Assembly (NCBI GenBank): GCA_044350425.1
Contig: JBILHS010000005.1
Coordinates: 1 to 64,000 of the forward strand
DNA length: 64,000 nucleotides
Source: M3007 sp044350425
GTDB lineage: Bacteria > Bacteroidota > Bacteroidia > Chitinophagales > Saprospiraceae
Direction of reading: 5' to 3'
Position numbers and translations under genes: made by a program. How positions within the stretch are numbered: position 1 is the first letter of the stretch; every line of letters begins with the position of its first letter. The notes beneath the pieces were generated by a model that worked only from the letters and a program-made list of their open reading frames with translations, ran no database searches and was not told where the DNA came from. Positions 23,862 through 32,819 of this stretch are shown here, in pieces.

Positions 23862-25310
23862 ATGAATAAGATACTCCTATTGGCCTTTTCAATGCTTTTT
23901 ACAGGTCAGATTTTGGCTCAAAACGCCAGTGACGTACTCCGGTATTCTTACCTCCAGCCTGGTGGCTCAGCCCGTTATCTGGGGGCCGGCGGTGCATTTG
24001 GCGCCCTGGGTGCCGAGTTTGGCGCCATCAGCCAAAACCCTGCAGGCCTCGCGCTTTTTCGCACCGACGAGCTTACCCTGACTCCCTCGTTACACTTTGC
24101 CAAAACAACTTCCAACCTGAATGGAAGCAGCCCTTTTGACGATGACAAGAGCAAGTTTGGCTTTGACAACATCGGGCTCGTATTCAACACCACTCCTTCT
24201 GGAAAGCATTGGAAGGCCTTCAATTTTGGCATCGGATACAACCGCCAGGCAGATTTTAACCGCTCCCTTTATTACGAAGGCAGTGCTCCCGGAACCATCA
24301 TGAATGGTTTTTTTGCGGAAGCCAACTCTGGCAATCTGGATCCGTTTGGTTCTGAGCTGGCATCCAATGCCAATGCTTTTTATGAAGATGTAGATGGCAA
24401 CCTGACCTATGATTTTGCCGGAAATGAAAATGCCACCGTTCAGCGCACACATGCCGTTACTACTTCTGGCCGAATGAATGAAATGGCCATTGCTTTTGCC
24501 GGCAACTATGACGAAAAACTGATGGTTGGCGCAACCGTTGGTGTTCCTTTTATAAACTACCGTATTGAAGGAGAATATATTGAAAGTGACCCTTCCCAAT
24601 CGGTGGATTTCTTTGATCAGCTGACCTATACCGAATACCTGCGTTCTTCCGGCGTGGGCGTGAATCTTAAACTGGGTGTCATCTATAAAATTTTACCTGC
24701 CCTTCGGGTGGGCGCTTCGTTTCATACCCCTACAGCTTTGAGCATCACTGATTCTTACAGCAATACTTTCGCTTACGATTATACGGACGGCAATGGCTCC
24801 ACTATAGGCGAGGTTCAGGACTCTCCGGAGGGCACTTTTGACTACAAACTTCGCACACCCTGGCGTGCCAGCGCCAGTGCCGCGGTGGTGATCAAAAAAA
24901 TTGGCTTCCTGAGTGCTGATGTGGAGCTGGTGGACTATTCCGCAAACCGGTATAATTTCACTGCCGATATAGCCAGCCAGGATAACCAGCAATATGAGCG
25001 GGAAGTGAACCGCGACATTCAACGCAATTATCAACAGACCATGAATGTACGTCTGGGCGGTGAACTCGTATTGGATGAGTTTCGCTTGCGTGGCGGATTC
25101 AATCTTTTGGGTAAGCCCGAAGCAGGCGCCACAGGATTCAATACCGGCCTCAGCGCAGGTGCCGGCGTTCGCGGAAAATCATTCTACCTTGACTTTGGCT
25201 GGCGTCGTGGACAAGGTGTAGGCTCGGTACAAGCCTATGGTGACGCCCCCGTAGCTAGTACTAAAGTTATAACCAATGACTTCCTGATGACCCTGGGATT
25301 CAAATTCTAA
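23862..25310 (+). CDS. FadL/OmpP1-like outer membrane transport protein
   Basis: 482 residues. The signal peptide (to about residue 20, ILAQNASD) is followed by YLQPGGSARYLGAGGAFGAL and GAISQNPAGLALFRTDEL. The NPAGLA motif near the N-terminus is the hallmark of the FadL/TodX family that carries hydrophobic compounds across the outer membrane. The remainder alternates beta strands and ends FLMTLGFKF with a terminal aromatic, as expected of a barrel. Bacteroidota members are often called hemin receptor or OmpP1; the substrate is unproven. Confidence 0.78.
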   Translation: MNKILLLAFSMLFTGQILAQNASDVLRYSYLQPGGSARYLGAGGAFGALGAEFGAISQNPAGLALFRTDELTLTPSLHFAKTTSNLNGSSPFDDDKSKFGFDNIGLVFNTTPSGKHWKAFNFGIGYNRQADFNRSLYYEGSAPGTIMNGFFAEANSGNLDPFGSELASNANAFYEDVDGNLTYDFAGNENATVQRTHAVTTSGRMNEMAIAFAGNYDEKLMVGATVGVPFINYRIEGEYIESDPSQSVDFFDQLTYTEYLRSSGVGVNLKLGVIYKILPALRVGASFHTPTALSITDSYSNTFAYDYTDGNGSTIGEVQDSPEGTFDYKLRTPWRASASAAVVIKKIGFLSADVELVDYSANRYNFTADIASQDNQQYEREVNRDIQRNYQQTMNVRLGGELVLDEFRLRGGFNLLGKPEAGATGFNTGLSAGAGVRGKSFYLDFGWRRGQGVGSVQAYGDAPVASTKVITNDFLMTLGFKF

Positions 25311-25444
25311 GCAGCTTTTTTCCCTCCGGACTGTTTGAAGCAACGCTCTGATTTTCAAAAGCTTGCACTTGATTTATACCATTTTTATGGTACAAAAGTC
25401 CATGGTATTTTTGTACCAGTACGGTAAAAAATATTTTTAAAACG

Positions 25445-25474
25445 TTGTTGCGAAGTTTAGCCAGGCTATCTTTG
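25445..25474 (+). promoter_or_regulatory. Consensus promoter TTG-N19-TATCTTTG
   Basis: TTG at 25445-25447, a 19-base spacer and TATCTTTG at 25467-25474 match the Bacteroidota primary-sigma consensus. No gene start follows on this strand before the terminator at 25669, so it probably drives a non-coding RNA. Confidence 0.6.
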
Positions 25475-25480
25475 CAACAG

Positions 25481-25706
25481 CGTTTTTCTTTTAATCTGCG
25501 GCATTCTGCCGAGTTTTTGGTTCCCAACCGATTTTTTGATTTAAAGTATCTACTTTAAAATCGCCACAGCTACGACCGTAAGGTTACAATTTGTGGTCTG
25601 TGCTGTGTTCACTTTGTCGACCCCGGTATTCTGAACCATAATTTGTATCTATTTATAATCTCATGGTTGCCCCTTCCGGTTAGGCTCGCGGTGAGGGGCT
25701 TTTTTT
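25481..25706 (+). ncRNA. Candidate structured non-coding RNA, about 225 nt
   Basis: The segment lies between a consensus promoter and a strong terminator. It has no reading frame longer than a 6-codon ATG frame at 25663. Several local hairpins are visible: CGGCATTCTGCCG near 25499, GGTTCCCAACC near 25518, TAAAGTATCTACTTTA near 25542, and a larger CCACA...TGTGG arm containing ACCGTAAGGT with a GTAA tetraloop. Size would suit 6S RNA or another housekeeping or regulatory RNA, but I cannot match it to a family. It is followed by a second terminator at 25858. Confidence 0.45.
25669..25706 (+). terminator. Rho-independent terminator of the candidate RNA
   Basis: GCCCCT pairs with AGGGGC, with an inner CCG/CGG-type extension, followed by seven T (25700-25706). 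Confidence 0.85.
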
Positions 25707-25857
25707 AAACAATGCCAGATTATGGCTTTCAATACATTGCCCAAAAAACCTTAAGAAAATACCTGACCGATAAGAAATCGAATTGAAGAATGGCCCTTGG
25801 CCTCTCGGTTTTCCCGTTTAATCTGGGTTTTCGAACCTTTTTTACCCCCCTCAAAGA

Positions 25858-25880
25858 GGCCCGCTCAGGCGGGTCTTTTT
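25858..25880 (+). terminator. Second terminator-like hairpin
   Basis: GGCCCGC pairs with GCGGGTC (one G-U) around a TCAG loop, followed by five T. A weaker GGTT-TTCG-AACC hairpin with six T lies just before it at 25827-25844. Between 25707 and 25972 I see no gene. Either another short RNA or tandem termination upstream of the glycosidase gene would explain it. Confidence 0.6.
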
Positions 25881-25972
25881 GTTTGTCCGTGTCATTTGCT
25901 GCTTCCGCAAAAATATAATCCAACTTGTCAGTTTTGCTTCCGAAAATTGCAGCCGGCAATAAACCAAATTAC

Positions 25973-27151
25973 ATGCGAATTGACTTTCCAAAAGGTTTTT
26001 TATGGGGCTCATCCACTGCCGCAGCGCAGGTGGAAACAGCCGGTGAGCACCCCTGGAGCGGGTTGCGCGCGCTGGATGGATATATCTTTGAGCGGACTAC
26101 GGACCATGAACTTCGTCGGGAAGCGGATGCCAGGATCATCGCGAGGTTTGGATCGGTATACCGCTGTGGGGTCGACTGGAGTCGCTTGCAGACGGAGCCC
26201 TTCGCGAAGTTCGACAAGGAGGTCGTAGCCGAATACCGCGCTTTTTTTGAGGACCTGCGCCATCGAAAAGTCGCATTAATGTTCGTTTTGCATCATTTTG
26301 CTCACCCAAACTGGTTTGAGCAAAAGGGTGGATGGACTGACGAAGACAACATTCCACTATTCCTGGACTATGTACGGCAGTGTATCAAGCATTTCGGGGA
26401 ATATGTACGGGTTTGGAACACCTTCAATGAGCCCAATGTATATGCCATGAACGCTTTCATTCTGGGCAATTTTCCACCCCAAAAAAAAGGCCGGTTCCTA
26501 ACCGCCAACCGGGTACTCGATAATATGGGAAAGGCCCACGATATTGCCGTCACTATGCTGCGCGATAAAACCGATGCGCCCATTGGCATTTCACTCAACA
26601 CGGCTTGTTTTGAAGGCCGTGGTATTTTGGGTAAAATAGTGGCCGCCTTTACGGATTGGTGGTTTATCACCCGGGCTGCAAAACCCTTTGAACGTTGTGA
26701 TTTCTGGGGACTTAGTTATTACGCATATATGATCTTTGACCCCTTGCCCATGGATGCCATTTCCAGAAAAAACAGTCTGATCAAATTGGGCATCCCACAC
26801 GACAAAATGTGGGGCTACCGTCCGGAAGGATTGGGCGAGGTGATGCGCCGTTTTTACAAAAAATATGGAAAACCGATCATCATTACTGAAAATGGCATTT
26901 GCACGGATGATTCGCAGCAACGCATCGGGGCGATCAAAGACTATCTGAAAGTTTGCCATCAGGCCATCCGGGAAGGGATAGACCTGCAAGCTTATATGCA
27001 CTGGAGTACCTGGGACAATTTTGAGTGGCACCTGGGCCCGACTTTTCGCTTTGGTCTGGCCAGGGTAAACCTGGAGACCATGGATCGTGAAGTGACGCTG
27101 GCGGGGGAATTTTATGAACAGGTGGTGCGGGAAAACGGATTTGATATTTAA
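25973..27151 (+). CDS. Glycoside hydrolase family 1 (beta-glucosidase/galactosidase type)
   Basis: 392 residues, a little shorter than the usual 440-480. The start MRIDFPKGFLWGSSTAAAQV carries the family's N-terminal FLWGxATxxxQVEG-like signature. The acid/base glutamate is in TFNEPNVYA (about residue 152) and the nucleophile in IITENGICTD (about 305). HHFAHPNWF and WSTWDNFEWHLG also match GH1 (the latter is the WSLxDNFEW aglycone-side motif). It hydrolyses beta-linked glycosides by retention. There is no signal peptide, so it acts in the cytoplasm. An upstream in-frame ATG at 25925 is not needed. It is followed after 13 bases by the M50-like gene. Confidence 0.92.
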   Translation: MRIDFPKGFLWGSSTAAAQVETAGEHPWSGLRALDGYIFERTTDHELRREADARIIARFGSVYRCGVDWSRLQTEPFAKFDKEVVAEYRAFFEDLRHRKVALMFVLHHFAHPNWFEQKGGWTDEDNIPLFLDYVRQCIKHFGEYVRVWNTFNEPNVYAMNAFILGNFPPQKKGRFLTANRVLDNMGKAHDIAVTMLRDKTDAPIGISLNTACFEGRGILGKIVAAFTDWWFITRAAKPFERCDFWGLSYYAYMIFDPLPMDAISRKNSLIKLGIPHDKMWGYRPEGLGEVMRRFYKKYGKPIIITENGICTDDSQQRIGAIKDYLKVCHQAIREGIDLQAYMHWSTWDNFEWHLGPTFRFGLARVNLETMDREVTLAGEFYEQVVRENGFDI

Positions 27152-27164
27152 TAAATTCTATTTT

Positions 27165-27824
27165 ATGCAAACCAAACTTCATTTTCGTGTTTTTGCAATG
27201 TTGCTGGTCTATGGCGTACTCAAGTTCATGGGCGGATCATTCGGCACCCTGTTGCTTTATCCGGTTACGATGCTCGTGACCTTTTTACACGAATTTGGCC
27301 ACGCCGTGGGTGCTATCCTGACTGGTGGTTCAGTCGGCGGCCTTCAGGTAAATTCTGATGGAAGTGGTTATACCACTACACTCGGGGGCAGCCCGGGTGT
27401 GGTGCTGATGGGCGGCTATCTCGGCAGTGCGATACTGGGCAATATCCTTTTCCGGATCGGGGCACGGCACCACCGCCTGGCACAAGGCACTTTGCTGACC
27501 ATGGCGGCATTTATGGCCCTGGCGGGCCTGCTCTGGTTTGAGTCGTTTGAAAGTACCGGTATTTTATGGCTTTTTGCCCTTTCATTGGTCTTTATTGCCT
27601 TAAAAACACAGTTGGATCAGGATGTCCTGATGTTCCTGGGACTGGCTGCCGTGCTGTACATCATCCAGGATTTCAACGTCGGGCCCAGCAGTGACCTGGC
27701 CATGTATGAAAAGGTCGTTGGGGTATTCCCTGCAAAAGTCTGGATGTATATCTGGCTGGGGTTGGCAGCGGTGCTATTCTATTGGAATCTGAGTGGTCTT
27801 TTTCGCAAAAACCGGCCGGTGTAA
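27165..27824 (+). CDS. M50-like integral membrane metalloprotease
   Basis: 219 residues, about six membrane helices. The zinc-binding motif HEFGHAVGA lies in the first hydrophobic region (about residue 41-45), as in the M50B-like family of compact site-2-protease relatives. The second zinc ligand (usually NxxPxPxLDG) is not obvious, which is normal for the short M50B-like group. It follows the GH1 gene by 13 bases. The substrate is unknown and could include sigma-factor regulators or may not be proteolytic at all. Confidence 0.72.
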   Translation: MQTKLHFRVFAMLLVYGVLKFMGGSFGTLLLYPVTMLVTFLHEFGHAVGAILTGGSVGGLQVNSDGSGYTTTLGGSPGVVLMGGYLGSAILGNILFRIGARHHRLAQGTLLTMAAFMALAGLLWFESFESTGILWLFALSLVFIALKTQLDQDVLMFLGLAAVLYIIQDFNVGPSSDLAMYEKVVGVFPAKVWMYIWLGLAAVLFYWNLSGLFRKNRPV

Positions 27825-27925
27825 ACTCATTTTAAAACACCAAGGAACTGAGTGAAATGGTATGCCCCTTCCAGGGCAGATGCATTAAATTTTTGAAGTA
27901 CAATTTACGAAGGGCAGAAGTATTT

Positions 27926-28068
27926 TGAGTGACGAGTGATGATTACATGAGTGATGATTGTTGAAGTTGAGGGACGATGGTTGAAGTATGATGGTTGATG
28001 GATGGAACCTCGGCCATCGAAAATCAAACTTCTAACTCAACAATCATCACTCCTGTAATTGTCACTCA
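27926..28068. repeat. Imperfect inverted repeat of GAGTGATGATTG units
   Basis: The left side has GAGTGAC, then GAGTGATGATTACATGAG and GTGATGATTGTTGAAG. The right side 28031-28067 is a near-complement (CAACAATCATCACTCC, then GTCACTC). The middle consists of degenerate GATGGTTGA units. It fills most of the 295-base gap between the protease gene and the convergent mazG stop; no gene is seen in it. Confidence 0.65.
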
Positions 28069-28119
28069 AAAAAATCTGATTTTAATGCGTTTGCCCTGCT
28101 CCTTCTTTTTGCCTTAGTT

Positions 28120-28890
28120 CTACTTTATTCCTTTCGCTTCGTTCCAAAGCACATCCATTTCAGCTAAGGTCATGTCCTGCAGAGGTTTAGGAGCCTTGCT
28201 TTCTATGTATTCAAAACGCTTTTTGAACTTCCGGTTCACGCGCTCCAGCGCAGTTTCAGGGTCAACCCCGATAAACCGGGCATAATTGACGAGGGAAAAA
28301 AGTACATCGCCAAACTCATCTTCGATATCAGCCTGTGGCGCATTGTTTTCGATATTTTCTTTCAATTCACCGATCTCTTCTTCCACTTTGGCCCAGACCT
28401 GATCCCGGTTTTCCCATTCGAAGCCTACTTGTTTGGTTTTTTCCTGCATCCGGTAAGCTTTCACCATGGCGGGTAAACCGGACGGTACGCCTTCCAGAAT
28501 GGACTTTTTGCCTTCTTTGAGCTTCAGTTGTTCCCAGTTGCGCTTCACTTCTGCTTCGTCGGCCACTTTTACGTCGCCATAAATGTGTGGATGGCGGGAA
28601 ATGAGCTTTTCACAAATGGCATTCAATGCATCTGCAATGTCCCAGGCACCCTGCTCTGATGCGATGCGGGCATAAAAAACCATGTGCAGCATGATGTCTC
28701 CGATCTCTTCTTTTACCCCGGCGAGGTCGGCAGACAGAATGGCATCGGCCAGTTCGTAGGTCTCTTCAATGGTGAGGTTTCGCAGGCTTTCGTGGGTTTG
28801 CTTGCGGTCCCAGGGACACTGCTCCCGGAGCTCGTCCATGATGGTGAGCAATCGGCCAAAAGCCTCGAGTTTTTGTTGATCGGTATTCAT
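28120..28890 (-). CDS. mazG: Nucleoside triphosphate pyrophosphohydrolase MazG
   Basis: 256 residues from ATG 28890 (MNTDQQKLEAFGRLLTIMDE). Two tandem MazG domains are visible. The first has LREQCPWDRKQTHESL, EETYELADAI and EEIGDIML (Mg-binding EExxE...ExxD pattern). The second has QVGFEWENRDQVWAKVEEEI and DIEDEFGDVLFSLVNYARF. The length matches E. coli MazG (263). It converts NTPs to NMPs and pyrophosphate, removing abnormal nucleotides or lowering ppGpp under starvation. The frame extends far upstream without a credible start. Confidence 0.96.
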   Translation of the reverse strand: MNTDQQKLEAFGRLLTIMDELREQCPWDRKQTHESLRNLTIEETYELADAILSADLAGVKEEIGDIMLHMVFYARIASEQGAWDIADALNAICEKLISRHPHIYGDVKVADEAEVKRNWEQLKLKEGKKSILEGVPSGLPAMVKAYRMQEKTKQVGFEWENRDQVWAKVEEEIGELKENIENNAPQADIEDEFGDVLFSLVNYARFIGVDPETALERVNRKFKKRFEYIESKAPKPLQDMTLAEMDVLWNEAKGIK

Positions 28891-28936
28891 ATCTGAGTAA
28901 TTGAAGAGCAAAGGTAGCAGGAGTTGTGGGGTGGCA

Positions 28937-30781
28937 CTAACGAAGCAGTGAGACATCGCCTTTTTCAACAAAACGCTGCCTCGTACCGGCGATGATTGCC
29001 TCATATTCCAGTTGCCAGACATAAACATCGGAAGCCGCATCGACCCCTTTGAACTGGCCATCCCAGCCTGTAGCAGGTTCATTGGTTTCGAACACCATTT
29101 CTCCCCAACGGGAGTAAACCCTAAGTCTGGATAATAATACGTCACAAGGGAAAAAGGGTCGGAACACGTCGTTTGCGCCGTCTCCATTGGGTGTGAAAGC
29201 ATTGGGAAACATGGCCTCTTTGGCGCCTACCACCACGATTTTTGAAATCTCGTTGCCGCAGCCATTGAACTCACCTTTGCGCGTGACCACGATGCGGCCT
29301 CCTTCGGTATGGCAGATACGGCCCGGCTCGCCCGGATCGGGTGCTGCCCCTTCGAGCTTCAGGGTATATTGGACGCCTACTACACTATCCAACAGGGTGA
29401 TCTGCGTGCATTCTCCGGGACAAAGCGTACTGTCTGCGATCTCGAAATCAAGATCGATCGGCAGACATACCGTTTTGGGGATGAGCGAAACATCTTCGAT
29501 GGTTAAAATGGCATTTTGTGCTGTAAAGCCGATGGTTTCTTCAGGCACAAAAGCGGTCTGCTCCAGCAGCACCGTTTCCCGCTTCAAGCCGGTAGCAGCC
29601 GGACAACAATCGCCGGCAATACCCTCCCGATCCGTTTTCGACAGGAAAAAATTGGTTTGATTGCCTGTGGTGCTGGTGCCCGCGGTGACGAAACCATCTG
29701 CAGACGCTTTGACCTGCCAGACAATATTGCCGATTCCGTCGCCTTTGTAGGTATTTTGCCAGAGCATATCATTGGCTGCATTGATCTTGATCAGGGTAGC
29801 CGGGGTGCCGCTGGGGGAAGGTCTGCCCAGACTGAGTACAAACTGGTCGCCGGGCAAGGTAATAAGGTCCGTCACTCCAATGTGTTTTCCAGGAATCCCA
29901 TACGTGTAAGAGGTCTTTAAATTCCCATCGCGGTCGGTGGTCAGGGTCCAGGCTCGTGCATAATCATCGTTAAAACCCTGAGAATTGCCGGCAAAGAGCA
30001 ATCCGCCATTTTCAAGCGGCGAAATCTGGCTCAGCAGGTCTGTATTCGTCCCGATCGAATAGCGTTGAATGGCGCCCGGCATATTCCCGTTGACGTCGAA
30101 CCGGGCATAAATACCCTGGGATTCGTTGATCTCAATATGATATCCACTGCAATGGATGAGCCCTAGTGGATCCTGCCAGCATTCTCCGAGTTGTTCGTAG
30201 CCCGGCTCTCCGAAAATGTGCGACCAGACCACATCGCCGTTTTCGTTGATCTTTACGGCCAATGCATCGCGGTCTGTGGAAGAGATCACAAAATCGCCGG
30301 TAAGCAAATATCCGTCCTTGAGTGGAGAAATTTTGGGCATCCGACTGCTTGGGCCTGCCCGCTTGCTCCATACCAGCGCGCCATCTGCCGGGCTGATCTT
30401 CATCCAGCTTGCCTTGGCTTCACCACTCATATTGAAAGCGTCAAAAGCCACCAGGAGATTACCATCGGAGCTGCGCAGGATGTCCATTGCTTCCGTGCGC
30501 TGTCCACTGAAATAGGTTTTTGCCCAAAGTTTTTCACCTTTTTCATTGAGCATGACGATCATCATTTTCTGCTGACTGCTGTTTTGCAGGCCGGTGGAGC
30601 CCGCCACTACAATCCTGCCGTTGGGCAGTACTTCGAGGGTATTGGCCCGGTCGGTAAAAAAATGATCGTAAGTTTTTATAAAGACATCCTGCGCAGGGAG
30701 CAATGCAGGGAAAAGCAGCATCAGGAGCAGATTTACACGCCATTGCCTGCGCAAATGGGTCAGCAGTTTCGTAAGTTTCAT
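28937..30781 (-). CDS. Secreted propeller-like protein with gliding-motility (CHU_C) C-terminal domain
   Basis: 614 residues from ATG 30781. The signal region (LLLMLLFPALLPAQD) is followed by about 370 residues of repeated strands of the form G.ivvaGst, W.K.y....e, as in delta-60/beta-propeller-like repeats. Then comes a short SprB-like piece with TLCPGECTQITLLDS. The C-terminal 85 residues (MFPNAFTPNGDGANDVFRPF, RVYSRWGEMVFET, ATGWDGQFKG) are the gliding motility-associated type B sorting domain that targets proteins to the type IX secretion system. It is probably cell-surface or extracellular. Another start 17 codons upstream is less likely. Confidence 0.85.
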   Translation of the reverse strand: MKLTKLLTHLRRQWRVNLLLMLLFPALLPAQDVFIKTYDHFFTDRANTLEVLPNGRIVVAGSTGLQNSSQQKMMIVMLNEKGEKLWAKTYFSGQRTEAMDILRSSDGNLLVAFDAFNMSGEAKASWMKISPADGALVWSKRAGPSSRMPKISPLKDGYLLTGDFVISSTDRDALAVKINENGDVVWSHIFGEPGYEQLGECWQDPLGLIHCSGYHIEINESQGIYARFDVNGNMPGAIQRYSIGTNTDLLSQISPLENGGLLFAGNSQGFNDDYARAWTLTTDRDGNLKTSYTYGIPGKHIGVTDLITLPGDQFVLSLGRPSPSGTPATLIKINAANDMLWQNTYKGDGIGNIVWQVKASADGFVTAGTSTTGNQTNFFLSKTDREGIAGDCCPAATGLKRETVLLEQTAFVPEETIGFTAQNAILTIEDVSLIPKTVCLPIDLDFEIADSTLCPGECTQITLLDSVVGVQYTLKLEGAAPDPGEPGRICHTEGGRIVVTRKGEFNGCGNEISKIVVVGAKEAMFPNAFTPNGDGANDVFRPFFPCDVLLSRLRVYSRWGEMVFETNEPATGWDGQFKGVDAASDVYVWQLEYEAIIAGTRQRFVEKGDVSLLR

Positions 30782-30841
30782 GGGGCAAAGATAGTGGCCG
30801 GTACTGCGGGTATTTTGTCTTTTTTGAGCCATAGGGTCGTA

Positions 30842-32035
30842 TTAAAACACCTTCACCAATCTCCTGGCAACCGCCTCATTATCAAAATGCTGTTCGCAAA
30901 ACACCCTCGCCCGGGCACCCAGCGCTCCAAGATTTGCACCTTCGGAATAACACCAGCGCATGGCTTCCAACCACTCCTGTGGTTGTTCGGCCAAAAGGCA
31001 TTCCCGGCGGTCTTCTGCGTCAATGCCTTCGATGCCCAGTCGGGTGGAAAGCACCACTTTGCCCACAGCCATCCCTTCCAGAATTTTTGCACGCATGCCA
31101 CCTCCGGAAAGCAAGGGCACGACCATCACAGCGTGCTGGTTCAAAAAATCTGCTGCATCCGGAACCTCGCCATGAAAGGTGACGCGTTCCAGATCTAGTT
31201 CGCGGAGCCAGCGCGGGGCTGTGCGGCCAGCAATGTGAAAGGTAAGTTCCGGAAAATTCGGGGCCAGCAAAGGCAGCCAGACCATATCCAGAAACCAGCG
31301 CAAACCCTCCTGATTGGGCATCCAATCCAGTGACCCAATGAAAGAAAGACTGAGAGGCTGCTGAAAACTCCCTGGATCAGGATGGTAATCCCGACAATCC
31401 AGTCCGATGGGGCACACGGTAGCCGGATGTCGCAGTCCCAGGGCCTGAAACTGCTCAATATCGCGCTGGCTTATGCCGACCACCAGATCGCAGTGGTTGA
31501 TCTGTTCCAGTTCGTAAGTTTTAAGGCGGGGAGTGATTTTGCGCAAATACCACTGTTTCCATGGACTTGCGTTTTCAGCCACCCGTTCCCAGATCTCATG
31601 TTCTACGTTATGGGTCCGTAGCACCGCCTTTGCATTGGGGGCATATTTTCGAATGACTGGCAGGTAGTGCGCCAGGAAAACCGATTCCAGCTGCACGACG
31701 TCAAAAGTATTGGCTGTCAATATTTCAGCGAGTTTTTCGGCAAATTCAGCACTTTCAAAACGCTCGACATGGTAAGATTTTTTGCTAAAAAACAGGTTGC
31801 GCAGGGCCGCGAGTGGGCGAATGTGATTTTCCACAAAAACGGCATGCATGGCCACGTAATGGTTAAAATCCGGAGGCAGCGTGGAAAGATCGAACCAGTG
31901 CTTGCTGGTATTCATAGAAAGCAGGGTCACCTCGTGGCCCAACGCGGCGTAAGCTTTTGCCAGATAGGTCACAGCAATGGCACCGCCGTCTTTGAGCGGG
32001 TAAGGAAACTTATGGCAGAGTTGTAGGATGCGCAA
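30842..32035 (-). CDS. Glycosyltransferase family 4 protein
   Basis: 397 residues, GT-B fold. The N-terminal nucleotide-free domain starts MRILQLCHKFPYPLKDGGAI. The C-terminal domain has SLSFIGSLDWMPNQEGLRWF, FHGEVPDAADFLNQHAVMVV and PLLSGGGMRAKILEGMAVGK, which includes the GGGxxxKxxExMA phosphate/sugar-binding motif of GT4 retaining enzymes. It transfers a sugar from a nucleotide donor to an acceptor in surface polysaccharide or glycolipid synthesis. The acceptor is unknown. Downstream lies the T9SS-type secreted protein; upstream is a small protein gene on the same strand. Confidence 0.9.
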   Translation of the reverse strand: MRILQLCHKFPYPLKDGGAIAVTYLAKAYAALGHEVTLLSMNTSKHWFDLSTLPPDFNHYVAMHAVFVENHIRPLAALRNLFFSKKSYHVERFESAEFAEKLAEILTANTFDVVQLESVFLAHYLPVIRKYAPNAKAVLRTHNVEHEIWERVAENASPWKQWYLRKITPRLKTYELEQINHCDLVVGISQRDIEQFQALGLRHPATVCPIGLDCRDYHPDPGSFQQPLSLSFIGSLDWMPNQEGLRWFLDMVWLPLLAPNFPELTFHIAGRTAPRWLRELDLERVTFHGEVPDAADFLNQHAVMVVPLLSGGGMRAKILEGMAVGKVVLSTRLGIEGIDAEDRRECLLAEQPQEWLEAMRWCYSEGANLGALGARARVFCEQHFDNEAVARRLVKVF

Positions 32036-32099
32036 CCTCTTTTCTATGTATGATATATGAAGTATGATGTATGAATTTGTTTGGTTGCTATAGTCTTGA

Positions 32100-32528
32100 T
32101 TATAGGAATATTTGCTTTAGGGCGGTCCAGAGTAAGGTTTTTTTGGTTTTATCTGGCTCCAGGGCGGAGAGTTTTTCTGCGAACAACCAGGTGTAGCCAT
32201 AAAAATTCAAGGGCTGGTAGGCCTGTACCTCAAAAGATAAACCCAGCTGGGCGGGAGTCAGTCCAAAGACCAGAATCTGTTTCGGCGCGAGTGCTTTTAG
32301 GTCAGTCGCCAGCGACCGGGACTCATGGGCCGGGATCTCGGCGAGCAGGGCATCCTGTGCCAGATTCAGGTTGGCTGCCGCCAGTATTTTGGTTAGAAAA
32401 TCCCGGTTGGCCGAAGCATTCGGTTCTTCCTGAACAAGCACCAACAATTGGCGCGCAAATCCGCCCGTTGCATTGGAGGCTGCGGATTTTTCAGCGGTTA
32501 AAAAAAGGAGTTCGTTTGCCAGGAGCAT
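32100..32528 (-). CDS. Conserved-looking cytosolic protein, possible UDG-fold/HolD-like
   Basis: 142 residues, no signal peptide or membrane segment. The pattern NRDFLTKILAAANLNLAQDA followed by APKQILVFGLTPAQLGL and FAEKLSALEPDKTKKTLLW is reminiscent of the small alpha/beta uracil-DNA-glycosylase-like fold also used by the DNA polymerase III psi subunit. This is a weak impression with no catalytic residues to support it. The preceding spacer contains short TATGATGTATGAA repeats at 32040-32075. Confidence 0.5.
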   Translation of the reverse strand: MLLANELLFLTAEKSAASNATGGFARQLLVLVQEEPNASANRDFLTKILAAANLNLAQDALLAEIPAHESRSLATDLKALAPKQILVFGLTPAQLGLSFEVQAYQPLNFYGYTWLFAEKLSALEPDKTKKTLLWTALKQIFL

Positions 32529-32819
32529 GGTATTAGACTTGTTTCGGCGAAATTAGGAACCTTCGCGTATTTGTCAAAGGTAATCATTCCAAAATCCTAC
32601 CCAGTACGAATAAGTCCTATTTCTATATTTTGAAAAAAAGCACCCTTTCCGATAGAACTGTTGCATGTGTATAAATAGCCCTGCTTTTATACACCAAATA
32701 AAATTTTGTACAAAATTTTGAACGATTTAATATCCATGGTTTAACTATTTCTTTCCACATTTGCCCGTCGCATCTTCCAGATAAGATGTTCATTTCCATC
32801 ACTTAATTCTATCTATTGT
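32529..32819 (+). promoter_or_regulatory. Promoter region of the TonB-dependent receptor
   Basis: A 290-base AT-rich gap between divergent genes. CACATTTG at 32756-32763 is one mismatch from the -7 consensus and lies about 56 bases before the ATG. An AT palindrome AAAATTTTGTACAAAATTTT lies at 32700-32720 and could be an operator. No small gene is seen. Confidence 0.4.

Noticed and set aside
25800..25850. tRNA-like T-arm (GGTTTTCGAACC) upstream of the GH1 gene
   Set aside because: No acceptor, D or anticodon arm can be built; it is a short TTCG-loop hairpin.
25729..25959. 76-residue minus-strand frame between the candidate RNA and the GH1 gene
   Set aside because: It covers terminator hairpins, is basic and proline-rich without a family pattern, and has no promoter; treated as chance.
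30191..31198. 335-residue plus-strand frame across two minus-strand genes
   Set aside because: It spans the boundary of a T9SS protein and a glycosyltransferase, both well supported on the other strand.
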